Assembly: GCA_965153455.1 (NCBI GenBank)
Contig: OZ234493.1
Coordinates: 9,786,213 to 9,850,212 of the forward strand
DNA length: 64,000 nt
Reading direction: 5' to 3'
Origin: Sphagnum compactum
Lineage: Eukaryota > Bryophyta > Sphagnopsida > Sphagnales
Under the pieces are notes generated by a model, which searched no databases, was not told where the DNA came from, and saw nothing but the letters and a program-made list of their open reading frames with translations. A program made the position numbers and the translations under genes. Below, piece after piece: positions 10,232 through 22,990 of this stretch. Position 1 is the stretch's first letter. Every line of letters starts with the position of its first letter.

Positions 10232-13200
10232 ATGGCGCAGGAGGTGACGCAGATCCTGCTGAACGCTCAGTCGGCAGACGGGGTGGTGCGCAAAGTTGCA
10301 GAGGATAGTTTGAAACAGTTTCAGGAGCAAAATCTTGCCGGTTTTCTAATCGCCTTGTCGCATGAGCTCGCCAACAATGAGAAACCTCCTGACAGCCGTA
10401 AGCTCGCGGGGCTTATTCTTAAGAACTCACTGGACGCGAAGGAGACCGCCCGGAAGCAAGAGCTTGTCAGTCGATGGCTATCGTTGGATCCCGCGGTGAA
10501 GGCACAGATCAAGAGTGCGCTTTCGCAAACCTTGGATTCTGTGGTCCCTGATGCGAGGCATACATCTGCACAGGTGATCGCCAAAATTGCCGCTATCGAA
10601 CTTCCGCAGGGAGAATGGCCGGAGCTTGTCGGATCCCTACTGGCCAACATGGGGGGACCGCAGGTGGAGAAGCCGGCTCACCTGAAGCAAGCGACGCTGG
10701 AAACCCTCGGATATGTCTGCGAGGAGGTCTCCGCCGAGATTCTCGCACAAGAGCAGGTGAACTCGATCTTGACCGCCGTTGTGCAGGGCATGAATGCTTC
10801 GGAAACCAGTAACGATGTTAGGTTAGCGGCCACTAATGCCCTCTACAATGCCTTGGATTTCGCACAAACGAATTTCGAGAATGATATGGAGAGGGATTAC
10901 ATCATGAGAGTAGTGTGCGAGGCGACTCTGTCCCCAGACAGCCGCGTGCGACAGGCTGCCTTCGAATGTCTGGTCTCCATTGGCTCGACATACTATGAGA
11001 AACTGGCGCCCTACATGCAGGACGTTTTTGCAATCACTTCCAAGGCCGTCAAGGAAGATGAGGAGCCGGTGGCCTTGCAGGCAGTGGAGTTCTGGAGCTC
11101 AATCTGTGATGAGGAAATTGAAATCCAGGAGGAGTATAGTGGGGATTTCACTGGGGATTCTGAGGTGCCCTATTTCCAGTTCATCAAGCAGGCACTGCCG
11201 GCCCTGGTCCCCATGTTGCTGGAGACTCTGACAAAGCAGGATGAGGAGCAAGATCAAGAAGAGGGAGCTTGGAATCTTGCAATGGCAGGAGGGACTTGCT
11301 TGGGCCTTGTGGCTAGAGCAGTGGGTGATGATGTTGTTCCCTTAGTGATGCCTTATGTGCAGGAGAATGTGTCGAAGCCAGATTGGCGGTGTCGAGAAGC
11401 AGCCACTTATGCCTTTGGTTCCATTCTTGAGGGGCCGTCATTGCCAAAGCTTGCTCCACTGGTAAACGGTGCTCTGAACTTCATGTTGAGTGCTATGAAG
11501 GATGAGAACAACCATGTGAAAGATACAACAGCCTGGACACTGGGAAGGATTTTTGAGTTCCTGCATGGGCCTAATGTGCAATTCCCTGTCATTACACAAG
11601 AGAATTTGCCTATGATTCTTACAGTGCTTCTAGAAAGCATCAAGGACTCACCTAATGTGGCTGAGAAGGTTTGTGGAGCAATTTACTTCTTGGCACAAGG
11701 ATACGAGGAGAGTACAGGTGCTCCATCGCCTCTTTCTCCCTTTTTCCAAAGTATTGTTCAAGCACTTCTGGTCACTACAGATAGGGAGGATGTGGGTGAT
11801 TCACGACTTCGGACAGCAGCATATGAGACATTGAATGAGGTTGTGAGAATCTCAACAGAAGATACTGCTACAATTGTGATGCAGCTAGTGCCTGTCATTA
11901 TGCAAAAGCTTAACCACACCCTAGAGATGTCGGTTCTCTCTGCTGATGACCGAGAGAAGCAGAGTGAACTGCAGGCCCTTTTGTGCGGAGTATTGCAGGT
12001 GAGCTCCAACCTAATGTTCTTGATATGGAATGCATCTTGTTAATGATCTAATTGCTTTGATTGCAGTTCCCATACTGATACCTCTTTCCTTTCTTTGCAT
12101 GGTGCTAGGTGTGAAGACTTTCAGGGACAGTGGTTTTCCTTTTGTTTGAATCTGAGGAATCCATCTGCATGGGTTTTATGCAGGTCATTATCCAGAAGCT
12201 GGGAGCTTCAGACACAACTAAGTTTGGAATAGTACAGTATGGAGATCAGATGATGAGTCTATTCCTCCGTGTGTTTTCCTGCCGTAGTGCCACAGTTCAT
12301 GAAGAAGCCATGCTTGCAATTGGAGCATTGGCGTATTCAACAGGTACCGAGTTTGGCAAGTATATGACGGATTTTTATCGTTACTTGGAAATGGGGCTCC
12401 AGAACTTTGAAGAGTATCAGGTTTGTTTGAAGAATTAATCCTGGGGGCTTTCTTGTGAGTTACAAGTCATGTACATGTTGATGGGTTAGGTGTTGCTGCT
12501 TCAGTTCAGCATTGGATTTCTTATTGCTTGTATTATAGTTTTTGTGTCTGGTGCTATTAAGTTTTCTCTGAAGGAGCATTTGAATTTCTGCAAACCTGCA
12601 GGTGTGTGCTGTCACAGTGGGTGTGGTCGGCGATATTTGCCGTTCATTGGATGACAAAGTGCTGCCTTTCTGTGATGGTATCATGACCCAATTGCTGAAG
12701 GATCTATCCAGCAACCAGCTGCATCGCTCTGTCAAGCCTCCCATCTTCTCTTGCTTTGGAGATATTGCCCTGGCAATTGGGGAGAATTTTGAAAAGTACC
12801 TCATCTATGCCATGCCCATGCTCCAGGGGGCTGCTGAGCTTTCAGCCCAGCAAGTGATTCGTGATGATGAGTTAGTAGATTACAACAATCAGCTGCGAAG
12901 TGGAATTTTTGAAGCATATTCTGGAATCTTCCAGGGTTTTAAAGGCAACAAAGCTGAGCTGATGGTCCCATATGCAGGCCATATCTTACAATTTATTGAA
13001 AATGTTTACCAAGACAAGGACAGGTATGTATGCTGTTGCAGTTTTGCAAGTGTTTTCCTAGCACTTAAATCAATCATGTCTAATACTTAGGTCACCTTAT
13101 ATGTGTGCATGCTTGTTTCATTCAGTACCCCTTCTTTTGAGTTTACAGGTGGGAATAGAGGAAAGGGCAGTGGTACATAAACGGTGTTTTATGTTTTGCA

Positions 13201-13493
13201 AGGCTCTAGTTTTGCACCCTCCCTGTTATCTCAATATGCACTCTTTGTGTTTTGTCTTCCTACTCTGATATGCCCTGGGCTACTCTGGCAGAGATGACTC
13301 TGTGACAAAGGCAGCAATTGGGGTGATGGGAGATCTGGCTGACACTTTGGGGCCAAGTGCTGCACCCTTGTTCCTGCAAACTGTGTTCTACAAGGACTTC
13401 CTTGATGAGTGCACATCATCAGATGATCAGCATTTGAAAGAGACGGCAGAGTGGGCGCTGTCAAGCATTAACCGCATAACCAACATGGGCTGA
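10232..13493 (+). CDS. KPNB1: Importin subunit beta-1 (karyopherin beta), 875 aa, 4 exons
   Basis: Nuclear import receptor: binds cargo or importin alpha, docks at FG nucleoporins of the nuclear pore and is released by Ran-GTP. Exons are 10232-11998, 12184-12420, 12602-13023 and 13292-13493; all introns are GT-AG, the first two in phase 0 and the third splitting an AGA codon. The joined frame has no internal stop and gives 875 aa, the usual length for the plant protein (about 870). The N-terminus MAQEVTQILLNAQSADG leads into the importin-beta N-terminal domain (about residues 20-100, with DSRKLAGLILKNSLDAK). HEAT repeats fill the rest. An acidic loop (DEEQDQEEGAWN, from residue 337) sits where importin beta has its importin-alpha-contacting acidic loop. 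The C-terminus is SSINRITNMG. The large first exon holds two thirds of the protein. The gene stands alone, with repeats upstream and 3.5 kb of gene-poor DNA downstream. Confidence 0.97.
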
Positions 13494-16400
13494 GGGATTT
13501 TGATTCAGTAGTTTGGATTCCCAGATATTATGTTTTTTTCACTCACAACTTTATTGCCAATGATTGTTTCTGCTAAACATGTGGGTCACCACACTCAGTA
13601 GATTTGTAATGTTAGGTCTAATTTTTATGTTTCAGGTATGATGATGAGAAGAAGCTGGGTATTGCTATTGCTGAACAAGGTTTTTCAGTGACCAGTCTCT
13701 GTAGATCAGAGGCTGATAGTTAGTACAATTTCTCTATATGGGGTTGAGAAGTGAGCAAATGTTTGTATACCCTCTACCCCCTTGATTCATATCTCAAAGT
13801 ACCACTGCATGTAGGAGGATTTTGATCAACTGTTGTAGCTATGTGTGTCATCAAAGGATGGTAGATCATGCTGAAGGTTGTAGTTACATTTCATGGTAAA
13901 CTGCAGAAGAACAATTTCAATTGTTCCCATATTCAACCCACTCGACTGTCTAATGTTGTTCATTATGTTTGCAGTCTGTTTTTAATGTGCTTTGACCTTG
14001 TAGCTGGTGGCAACAAGCAAAATGGTTTGGAGATACAATCCCCTGTATTCATAGCTTTGTTTGGGACAATAATATTTATAAGTAGTTAGAACTTTGCTTA
14101 CTTTCACCAGAAAGATTTGTGTGTGTTGGGACTGTCCTTGGCTTTAGCACGAAAGTTCTATTACTTCTAGTCAAATGTAGAGTCCTTTTTGTCTGCAGTG
14201 TGCTGAGTTTGTCAACATCAAAAGTTTTGTTGCAGTAAAATGCTTCTAGTTCATTTCTCAGTCACAAAGTTGGTAAAGTTTTGACTTGTAAATCCCGAGT
14301 GAACAGAAACATATGAATGTTTTCAACACATTATGGAATCTATGATTGCATTTCTTCCTGTGCATTCTTCAGGAGGATACAGCTCTGCTTTGTTGTCTCT
14401 AATTGTGGTTGCATGACAGGAATTGAATTGGTATTCTGGGCTAGTAATATGTACTGACAACTGACCTTTGTTTTTGTGTTGCTGAAAACTGATGATCTTG
14501 TTCTGAAGTGTGTATTGTCCGCAGGCTTGGTGTCTGCTCGTTGTGGTTTCCAAACTTGTGGTCTCTCTCCATTGTCATTGGTACTCAAGGCAGGTGAGTT
14601 TATCAGCCCTTCTCATCATGTATTCCTTTGATACAAAAGACTTCTGAAAGAAAAAAGATCAAATCTCAAGTAACTGGATCAATACTACTGGTACAATTCA
14701 GGCTTAAGAGTAATAAACAAAAGAGTCTACAACACGATATGTGTTTTTTTCCTGTGGTTGTGGGATGCAGGATGTTCTGTGATTGGTGGCTTGTCAAGGT
14801 CTGTTCTAGTTGAGTCCCAGTAAACATCATGACTGAGTCTTCCTGTTGCTTCTAGAAATATGACAGAAACCCAGGAGACAGATTTTATATAATGATTTGA
14901 TGAAGATTTTGGGCAGAGTATTATATACTTATCTACACCCACTATTGGGAGGTAATGAAGTCAGAGGGTAGTCATTGCTGGTCTTCACTGCTATGTTTGA
15001 CAAAGGCGACAGTCAGATACTTTGTGAGCAACTCTCATAAGGTTATGAATACACTTGCTATCATGTCACCCTCAAATTGTTGTTGTGGAGATTTCTCTGC
15101 GATTTCATAGACATGGTCTGTTTGTGCACTGGACCAACCTGACCCATGAGCTTCATCATCAGTCCTCATTGAATACATAGGTATTCGTATACGATGCTGT
15201 GCCCAGATCAATGAACACTCTTGATAGTTCCTTCAAGTTACTTATGTATGTCTTAATATTAGGTTGAAGTTCATCAATGCATTTCTCCACATAATTTCAT
15301 TAACAGAAAATTGTTGCAACAGCTTACCCTACCACATAAAATGTGTCTATGTTGTATAGGTAACTGAAGTGGAAGGCAGAAGTAATATACAACAGTACAA
15401 TTTTCTTAACCAACAGAAAATTCAATCAGAGGTGCATATCATACCTGTAGGTGGATGGTGCAATTGAACTTGTGGACTGATGCAACGAGAGAGAAGAATA
15501 AAACAATTGCTGATGCTTTCCACCATAGCATTGGAGCTCCATGGGTCTGGACCTGGAATCCCAAGGCAAGCACTTGGATTATGGTTAGGAAGAAATTCAA
15601 CATGCAAGCACATCTACCTGCAGCTAGCACCAGGGAACACTCACGCAACAATAGCAGTGCAAGCTCCATCACAGGACTGGTGGTAGGTTTGACTGAAAAC
15701 CAAATGTTATGGTCAATCAATTTGATCTGTGGGCAACTGCTGTGTCTGTAAGATTGCAGAGAAATTCCATAACACTTACGAGGTTGCAGAGAGATCTTGA
15801 CAACAAGAGTTAATGAAGTTTAGAAGATAATCAGTGCACTCGTAACCTCATGAGACTGTTGCTCATGTCAGACATTTGTCTTCATCAATCCTAAGGGCGA
15901 TACAGCATCATTGGATGAGAAGATGATGCAATGGTAGTTTGGAAACCACCAAGTACCTGTAAGTTCTTGAACTGGTCTCATCACGCAATTGAATTCCTCA
16001 TAAAGTTTTGTATGAGTGATTTTGAAGAATAGAAATTGCTATTTCCATAGCAATCTCCTATTTTCAACTACAGCAGTAGATTGAACTGCTCTTGCACCTT
16101 GACCTCAAACAGTGATTCATGCAACTGTGGCATCTTCATGGATGAGAAATATGATTCATCCATTGACAGCCATAAGCCTCATCCAAACATTAGACCCATC
16201 AAACTAAATCATCAGCCAATAACTACTTGACCACTTGGATTATTACCTCTGCATTAATATCGTGTGGCAGATTATGTCATTGTTTTCAACAGAACTACAA
16301 CATGATCTTCCAATGAGGATCATAAATGTTTAGGGTAGAAATGTCTATCACCAAACACTTAAAAGATTGGAGCCTTTCTAGCAACTTGGGTGTTCTCCTG

Positions 16401-16979
16401 GTATTGATATCCAAAACAAAATTGTGCTCCATCTAGTTGTGCACCTCTTGCCATTTGAATCATTCAATTTGGTAAAGAAACAAAAAAGTTATGATTTTTC
16501 TAAGTAAAAAACCTCCTTTCTTTGGATACAAATCTTATCAAACATTAAAACCATTGATGAACAAACACATGCACACCTATGGATGAGCAATGTGAACTTG
16601 ACACATGTCAAGTTCTCACTTATAACCAAACTGGATGAATGTTAAAAACATTCAATTTCTTGTTCAAAATGGTTCATCATACACCGACAGCTATGATCAA
16701 AACTTGAAAGAAGGGTTTTTGAACTACGGTCTTAGGAATGCAATAGTTTACTAACCCTAAAATATTGAACGGGTAACCCTAATTGAGTGAGTAGCTGGAG
16801 GCGCCATCACTTTACAAGCTCAAGTTTGGAATGTGGTGTCCTTTTTTTTCACTTCCAACCTTTTCAGAGCTTTCTCTTCCAAGCTCTGGAGAGCTATCTC
16901 TCTTCCAAGCCTTGGAAAGTTGTCCATAAACCTCTTCCTATCCTTCTTTGAGACCTTGTTCTAAAAGCATCTCTAATTA
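13494..16979. other. 3' UTR of importin beta-1 and gene-poor sequence
   Basis: The beginning must include the importin 3' UTR. Several intron-like acceptor sequences (for example TTTATGTTTCAG ending near 13635) leave spliced 3' UTR exons possible. Composition stays intermediate rather than strongly AT-rich to about 16 kb, suggesting old transcribed sequence. A 98-codon open frame (15455-15751) and a few shorter ones show no domain I recognise. A final polyadenylation signal cannot be chosen. Confidence 0.4.
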
Positions 16980-17800
16980 ACGTTGTATTATAGCCTTGTG
17001 TTGTAGCATGCGGGAAAACACCAATGTGTGTGCATGTGGGAAGACACTAGCATAGGGAGTAGGGCAACAATCCTTCAAGCGATGATCCTCCTTCGAAATT
17101 ATTTTGATAAGTGATCCTTTTCTGATCCTCCTTGTGCGTGTGTATTTTTTGACTATGTTTCATAGCCTCTATGTGTGTCTTGCCCTCCTCTGATCCTCCT
17201 TTGCAATGCCACACTAGCACGTGTGCATGTGGGAAGACACTCTATGCATGCCCTGCCTTCCTCCTTTAGTGTGTGTGTGTTTTCTAACCCTATTTCACAA
17301 CCTTTGTGTGTGCCTTGCCCTCTTCTAATCCTCCTTCGAGTTTTTTTTATAAGTGTTAACAAGAAAAAGATGTGTGTGTGTGTGCACGTGCATGCGTGCT
17401 TGGGTGTGTGTGTGTGTGTCCTTTCCATCCTTCGTCTTTGTGTGTGTGTGTGTGTGTGTTGGCCTACCCTGTTTCTAGTCTATGTGTCTATGTGTCCTGC
17501 CCTATTTCTAACCTCTATTTGAATGTGTGTGTCTTGTCTTGCCATGTTTCCAACCTTCCCAAAACTTGGAAAAAATATTCTCCTTTGTGTGTATGTGTGT
17601 ATGTGTGTGTTTTGCCCTACTTTGTTTCCAACCCTTTGTGTGTGGCTTTTGTCCCTGTGTGTGTCTTGCCTTGTTTCTAGCCTTCCCAAAACTTGGAACA
17701 AAACTTGTTGCCCTATTTCCAACCTTCCCAAAACTTGTTACCCTGTTTTTAGCCTTCCCAAAACTTGTTGTGTGTTGCCCTGTTTCCAAAATTGCTCCCT
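16980..17800 (+). repeat. GT-rich simple repeats and 30-bp tandem repeats
   Basis: GTGTGTG tracts recur (17265-17280, 17370-17385, 17405-17420, 17440-17460, 17585-17612) within a C/T-rich frame, and the phrase TTGCCCTC-T-TCTGATCCTCCTT is duplicated at 17185 and 17315. From 17672 to about 17780 a 30-bp unit (AAACTTGTTGCCCTATTTCC plus AACCTTCCCA) repeats at 17701, 17731 and 17761, with an isolated earlier copy of the CCTTCCCAAAACTTGGA part at 17554. Open frames rich in Cys-Val or His-Thr on the two strands are repeat artefacts. Confidence 0.8.
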
Positions 17801-18743
17801 TATGATCCTATTGCTATGATGATCCCAACTTGCAAGCACTTGTTGTGATCCTCAAAAACTTAGAGATTGGTTGATGCATTCATGGCAACAAGCTCAGGCT
17901 TTTCACGTTCTCTTGTAGGTAGTTGATACATTCATGGTAACAAGCTCAAGTTTTTCACATTTTTTTGTAGGTGGTGCTGCTCTCTCGACTGCTGCCTTCC
18001 TACTTGAGCTTCTTGCTCTCTTCATTGTTGTTGTTGCATTCCTACAGGAAATTCATGCTTTCTTACAATAGTTGGTTGTTGCAGTCCTGCTACATCACAT
18101 CTCCTACCCAACATCCGAGCTTTTGTCTTTGCTCTAACCTCCCTCTGCTCTGGTGTTGTATTGCCAAAATTCAAATTGTTGGAAAGAGGCACTTGGGCTA
18201 GCACATCAGCTATAATCTACTTGTGCAATCTATCTCCCGTTTCCCTCACATTTGTAGGAGACCAAGTACTATTAAAGATTGCTCTTTCTTATATCTTAAT
18301 TTGCCCTTAGATCCTCATGATATTTGCATTTATTGCTATAGTTGCTTATTGTGTGGTCCTAGCTTCCTTCTCATGTCTTTTGATTTCCCTTTCTTTGTCC
18401 GCTACTTCTTTTTGCATAACTTTTTGACATAGAATGCCCAAGTATTGGTATGATGTAACAACATGAGACTTGGAGTAGTCTACTAATGGTTTTGTCCTTC
18501 TTGTTCTCCTTGTAGGCAAGCTTGGTAGCAACAACATGTTGGCAATAGGGAACACTTGTGGAATTCAGGCTATGTATTTTGTACTTCAACTATTTTAGCT
18601 GCTAGTTCTTGGGCAAAGCTGGCTTCAATTATTAGTTTTTGGGTAGGGTTAGCAAGGCAAACAACTTCAGCTTCCATGTTGGTTTCACTTGACCTGTGTA
18701 TTCTTGTTGTACCATGTTCATATCTAGGTTCATGGACATAGTA
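17801..18743. other. Gene-poor sequence with a 52-bp tandem duplication
   Basis: Two copies of a 52-bp unit start at 17871 and 17923; each contains TTGAT-G/A-CATTCATGG and ends in TTTTGTAGGT or CTTGTAGGT, an intron-acceptor-like end. The remainder is C/T-rich and has no recognised domain. The right part borders the 3' end of the pogo-like pseudogene and may belong to that element. Confidence 0.45.
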
Positions 18744-20085
18744 TCATGTTGTTGATTGCAAAAGATCATCTTGGGTAGATTCACTTTCATTTTGCGAAGT
18801 TGTAACGATATTGATTATTTTTGCTACAACTATATCTTCACCCCATTGGCTGCCATCTACTGCTCCTTTTGATTGTCCATCTTCATCATTTGATATGTCC
18901 AAATTTGATTCTATTGTATATAGTTTGCTAGGTCTACTTCGGTTATCCATTGCCCTAGGGTTTAAAGGCCATATCCCTATGGTTTTGAACCCTACGCTGA
19001 TGTTTTGCTTGGATAACAACTGATTGAGTGTTCTATCCACCCAACCTACTAATGTAACCTTGTCTAGCTTTCTATGGTTGTTCCTGAACATGCTCTCATC
19101 TCTTTCTTTTTCAAAAGCAGCTAACATCTAAAGGTTGTAGAACATGGGAAATGTGGGATGGAAAGGTAATCATATCTAGCCCTACCTCATATGCTTGCTC
19201 GATTGTTTCTAGAGTAACATGTGATCACATAGAATTCTAGAATTAAAAGGTGCCTATTCTATTGAGACAAACCTCTTGGTACTAATCGAATAAAGAAAGA
19301 AAGAAATTGCTTGAACAAATAACATGTCATCCATGTTTTTTTTTGCATTGCCTTACAAGATCCCAACTTACATTGTTGAATGTAATCCTTTCAAATCCTC
19401 TCACCTTTTGAAAATGTAAAAGCTAAGAAGAACACCTCTAAATGAATTTACTACACAATTGATTGTCATCTATTCCCTTGACTTTGGTATTGTGTTGTAG
19501 ACTTTTTGTGATCCCCTTTTTACAAGCACTCATGCGCCAAATTGCCTACCAACCTTAATACTAGTTTCATCACAATTTCATATGTGGTTTGGAAGATAAT
19601 TATGTTTGTTGTATAGTGGTTACAAATTCTCATAGAAAGAATTGTAGGCAGTTGGGGTTAGTCCTTGTGCCTTGGAAATATCCAATCCTTCTGCCAGGCG
19701 AATGGATATTTTAGGGTGGTTTCGCTTCAACTAGTGCCACCATGAGGTTCCAAGGATGCCATTTTTGAATGGTGCTGCACGGGTCTGTGTTAATTCTACC
19801 ACTTTGAATTTCAACTTGATGTAATGAGATTGACAGGCCACATTCCTGCATGCCAAATACCCATTCAACGACTGCTACCTCTTCATCAATTGATAAGACT
19901 CCAAGTGGGCCATGTTTTCTTGATGTAGTCTTGCTGGTGAAATGGTCTAATAGGCTTGTCAAAGGTATGTTCCAATATTGACTTGCTTTTCTCAACGACA
20001 TAAACCCTCTTTCAATTGTGTCCATGGCCTCTTCTAAGTCTTCAGTTCTCCAATTGCTTCTTGGACTAGTCAGTTCCTAAGAACC
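18744..20085 (-). pseudogene. pogo/Tigger-like (CENP-B type) DDE transposase, decayed
   Basis: Reading the minus strand from 20085 down, the N-terminal HTH comes first (SLRKASQYWNIPLTSLLDHF, then KHGPLGVLSIDEEVAVVEWV, about 19985-19850). It is followed by a CENP-B-type DNA-binding part (VELTQTRAAPFKNG at about 19794-19753, after a frameshift). Next come EGLDISKAQGLTPTAYNSF, HNYLPNHI, NCDETS (first catalytic Asp, about 19565) and KRGSQKVYNTI. Later come PSHISHVLQPLDVSCF (about 19190-19125) and a C-terminal part with ISVGFKTIGIWPLNPRAM. This order matches pogo-like transposases with an HTH, a CENP-B-like region and a DDE domain. The middle of the DDE domain is missing or unreadable, and there are several stops (after WWH and YENL) and frameshifts. 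Terminal inverted repeats were not found. Confidence 0.85.
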
Positions 20086-22130
20086 CTTGTTGACTTCTGT
20101 CGTGGTTGTGACTTAAGTTGAGGAGGTGTGTTTTTTTTGTTAGGTGCTAGCTGATTTAGCACGCTGCCCCTCCTCCTTTGTCGTACATTGAAGTTCACGG
20201 CTGGTTGGACCCCCTAGAACCAAACCTCCACCAAATTAGAAGTTCTCATGCATTACCAACAAGAGGTATGCCTTTGTTCTTCTTAAAATCAGACCATGAA
20301 TACAAAAACTCAATTAGTTCAGGGTAAATAACTTGTGCATATTGTTCTTTTTTTCTAGCATTTGAAATGAAATGGAACCAATTTTCAAATTTTGACCAAA
20401 CCAAGTTTTCATCTTTGGTTTTTGTGCATGTAGTTGGAATGAATCTTTGGCTACACAACTTTTCTACTACCCATTACTTGTGATTTCCCTTTCTCCTTTG
20501 AACCAAAGAACTATTCACAGATTTAACAACCCAACGATAGTATATATACTTGCTAAATTTTTCAATGTAAAATTTATTTATATATGAGAATATGGCCTCA
20601 TTAGATGTAGGATCTACTTTTAAATATGTGATCTCTTCTTTTACTTTCATTGGATGAAACACAACTTTGTTGGCCTTAGTTTCCTTCTCTACTTTACTTC
20701 TTGAATTGTTGTTTTGTAAGAACTAGCTTGCCCTTCATACAACAAAGACCTTAACCCTATAGCACTAGGAACTAGAAGCTCAAAAAGACTTTGCAATTCT
20801 TGCTCAACATGCTCTAGAATTTGGACATGCTTTCTCTCTTGATAGTGAAAACCCAAACTACACAATGCTAGCATACTTAGACAATCTTTAAATATCATGT
20901 GTGTGCAACTTTTGGCGGGAAAGTTTAATAGTTACAAGGGGTTGGGTATCCAGAGTAGGGGGTGGGCTTCTTTTGCCACACAATTGAATAGTCCTTACCC
21001 AATAATGAATTACACATGTTTACAAGTTTCACCTAGATTAATCCTTTCACCAAACACTTAATAATCCCAACCCCCACAACAATCTAGAAATGTCCCACAC
21101 CCTTCCCTATAATTAGGGTGTTCACATTTGTGTATTGAACATTGTAAACCCCAATCCTGAACCTAAAAGCATTTATTTCTAAACACTTACCAACCCATCT
21201 TTGTATCCCCATTGATTATTTGTGTTCATGGAGGTGGACATGCCAAAAGTCCTCACCCCCACAACCAACAACCCTAATTTATTAAAAGTGCAATATTTTG
21301 TTAAAATCGAATGGGATCACACCCATGACCAAACGTCTGTTCCTATCCACGGACAATTAAATGGAAAGACCAAACATTATTTTCCTTTTACCAATTGTTT
21401 GGTATTAGGGTAAAAGATGTACATATATATATGTGAATACTTTAATTTGTCATAAGGTTGATAGTGCTCAAAATGTGTGTTTGGTGATAGGCATTTCTAC
21501 CCTAATAGTGACCAAAATGTGCCTGTTGAACATAATTTTTTCTAAATGATTGAATCTGGCACCTGACTTTAAAAGTGGAATGACCTTGCCCTTGCCCATT
21601 ATGTTTGAGGCATCACCTAGCTTGCAATTTTAATACCATTGTTTACAAGCTGTCAAGTTAGTGCACACAATTGGAATTCTTTTTCATCTTTACTGGTTCT
21701 CCCTGCCTCAACATGAATATCCATCCATATGACTTGTGAAAGAATGCAAATGGGATTTGGAGAAGCTTGCAACCCTTGAGTCTTTCTAATTCACAAATCC
21801 TACAAAACTCTTCCCTACAAATGTTGCAATCCAAGTCCAAAACAGCCAATTTATAATCATGCTGACAATACCTGACATCTGTCGTCTGACTGAACTTTTC
21901 ACCAATGTTACAGAACACACTCATCTACGGATCTGTCATATTTCAAATTACATGTAACATTGGATTTGTTTTGCCAATGTTGTATAGGAATCATCAGACA
22001 ATCACCCAAATGGCATTTAACAGTTCATAGTCCACAAAAGGAGTAATGACCTTCAAGAGGAATTCCCTCAGGTGTTTAAAAAAACACAAAACCACTATTC
22101 ACCAATTCTTTGTGCAAATTCAAAAAACGT
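20086..22130. other. Intergenic sequence with weak coding-like patches
   Basis: Minus-strand frames at 20246-20458, 20474-20662 and 20689-20898 (60-70 codons each) have balanced amino-acid composition (for example ENLVWSKFENWFHFISNARK) and lie just upstream of the pogo-like remnant on the same strand. They may be remains of the same or another element. A minus-strand frame at 21658-21924 contains a Cys cluster (CNICREEFCRICELERLKGC) but has no recognised family. No exon structure could be assembled. Confidence 0.3.
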
Positions 22131-22419
22131 CTAAGGCAATACATGATTCAGATTTTCAAGGTTGTAGAGCATTAAAAGAAAAATGTAATCTGACTCTTGA
22201 TGTTTTAGAGTGACCAGGCTGCTTAATTTTGAATGTAGTGAAAGAGGAGGTTGGGGTGCTGATTTTTGCAGCTGAAGGCTACCTAAGAGCCAGAGTTGCT
22301 TTGTGATAACAAACCAGCCTGAATATACATTGCACATCAACTGATTGATTAAAAATCCATGACAACTTAGGCACAAGGAAATGAGAACTATATACACGTG
22401 CGATGATACTGTCTGGGAG

Positions 22420-22990
22420 CCACCATGCACACAGGTAACTAATTTGACAACTGAGGTGGCCATTACCACAAGAAACACAATATGTTTCTTGTCCACAGAG
22501 CTTATTGCACAGCCTATGTCCTTCTGTGCAAAAATACTCAAAATGGGCTCTACACCAGTGTACAGCTTGTAACAAGCCTTGATGTAGAACTTCAAACCAA
22601 CTGTCGAGCAATTGCATGTATCCACCAACATAAACTCAGTGGACTCAAATCTTGATAGGGATTGGCTTCCATGTCCATTTGTGGTCACAGAAGTTGAGCC
22701 AAGCAACCACATGGATGCATGGGAAAAAACTACCACAAGAAATATGCAAATATGTCTCCAACCCATAGAGCTTATTGCAAAGTCTATTTGTCCTTGTGTG
22801 CTCACAGCACAAAAATACTCAAAATGGGTCTACATCAGTGTACAGCTTGCAACATTCCTTGCTGCAGAACCTCAAACCAACCAGAGCAGTTGCATGTCCA
22901 CCAAAATAAACTCAGGTTCAATTGAATCTTGAGAAAATAGGCTTTCAGGTCAATTATGGTGAAGGACGTCGAATAGAGCAATCAGCACAG
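22420..22990. repeat. Tandem duplication of a ~275-bp block
   Basis: Two diverged copies follow each other: the phrase AGAGCTTATTGCA occurs at about 22497 and 22767, CAGTGTACAGCTTG at 22556 and 22836, and AAC-T/C-TCAAACCAAC at 22588 and 22869, a spacing of 270-280 bp. A trace of a further copy continues to about 23040. A 224-codon minus-strand open frame (22131-22805) runs through the copies but has no recognised domain. The block lies 0.2-0.8 kb past the likely end of the DeSI-like gene and may lie in its 3' UTR. Confidence 0.75.

Noticed and set aside
10072-10308. Plus-strand 78-codon frame overlapping the importin start
   Set aside because: Its first codon is TTG, not ATG, and it lies out of frame with a strongly conserved importin N-terminus.
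10321-12009. Minus-strand open frames of 78-109 codons opposite importin exon 1
   Set aside because: Shadow frames of a conserved, correctly spliced coding exon on the plus strand.
17175-17819. Several 90-115-codon frames rich in Cys-Val or His-Thr
   Set aside because: Translations of GT/CA simple repeats.
21658-21924. Possible zinc-finger protein (CNICREEFCRICELERLKGC) on the minus strand
   Set aside because: The Cys spacing does not match a RING, PHD or other finger I can name, and no exon partners were found.
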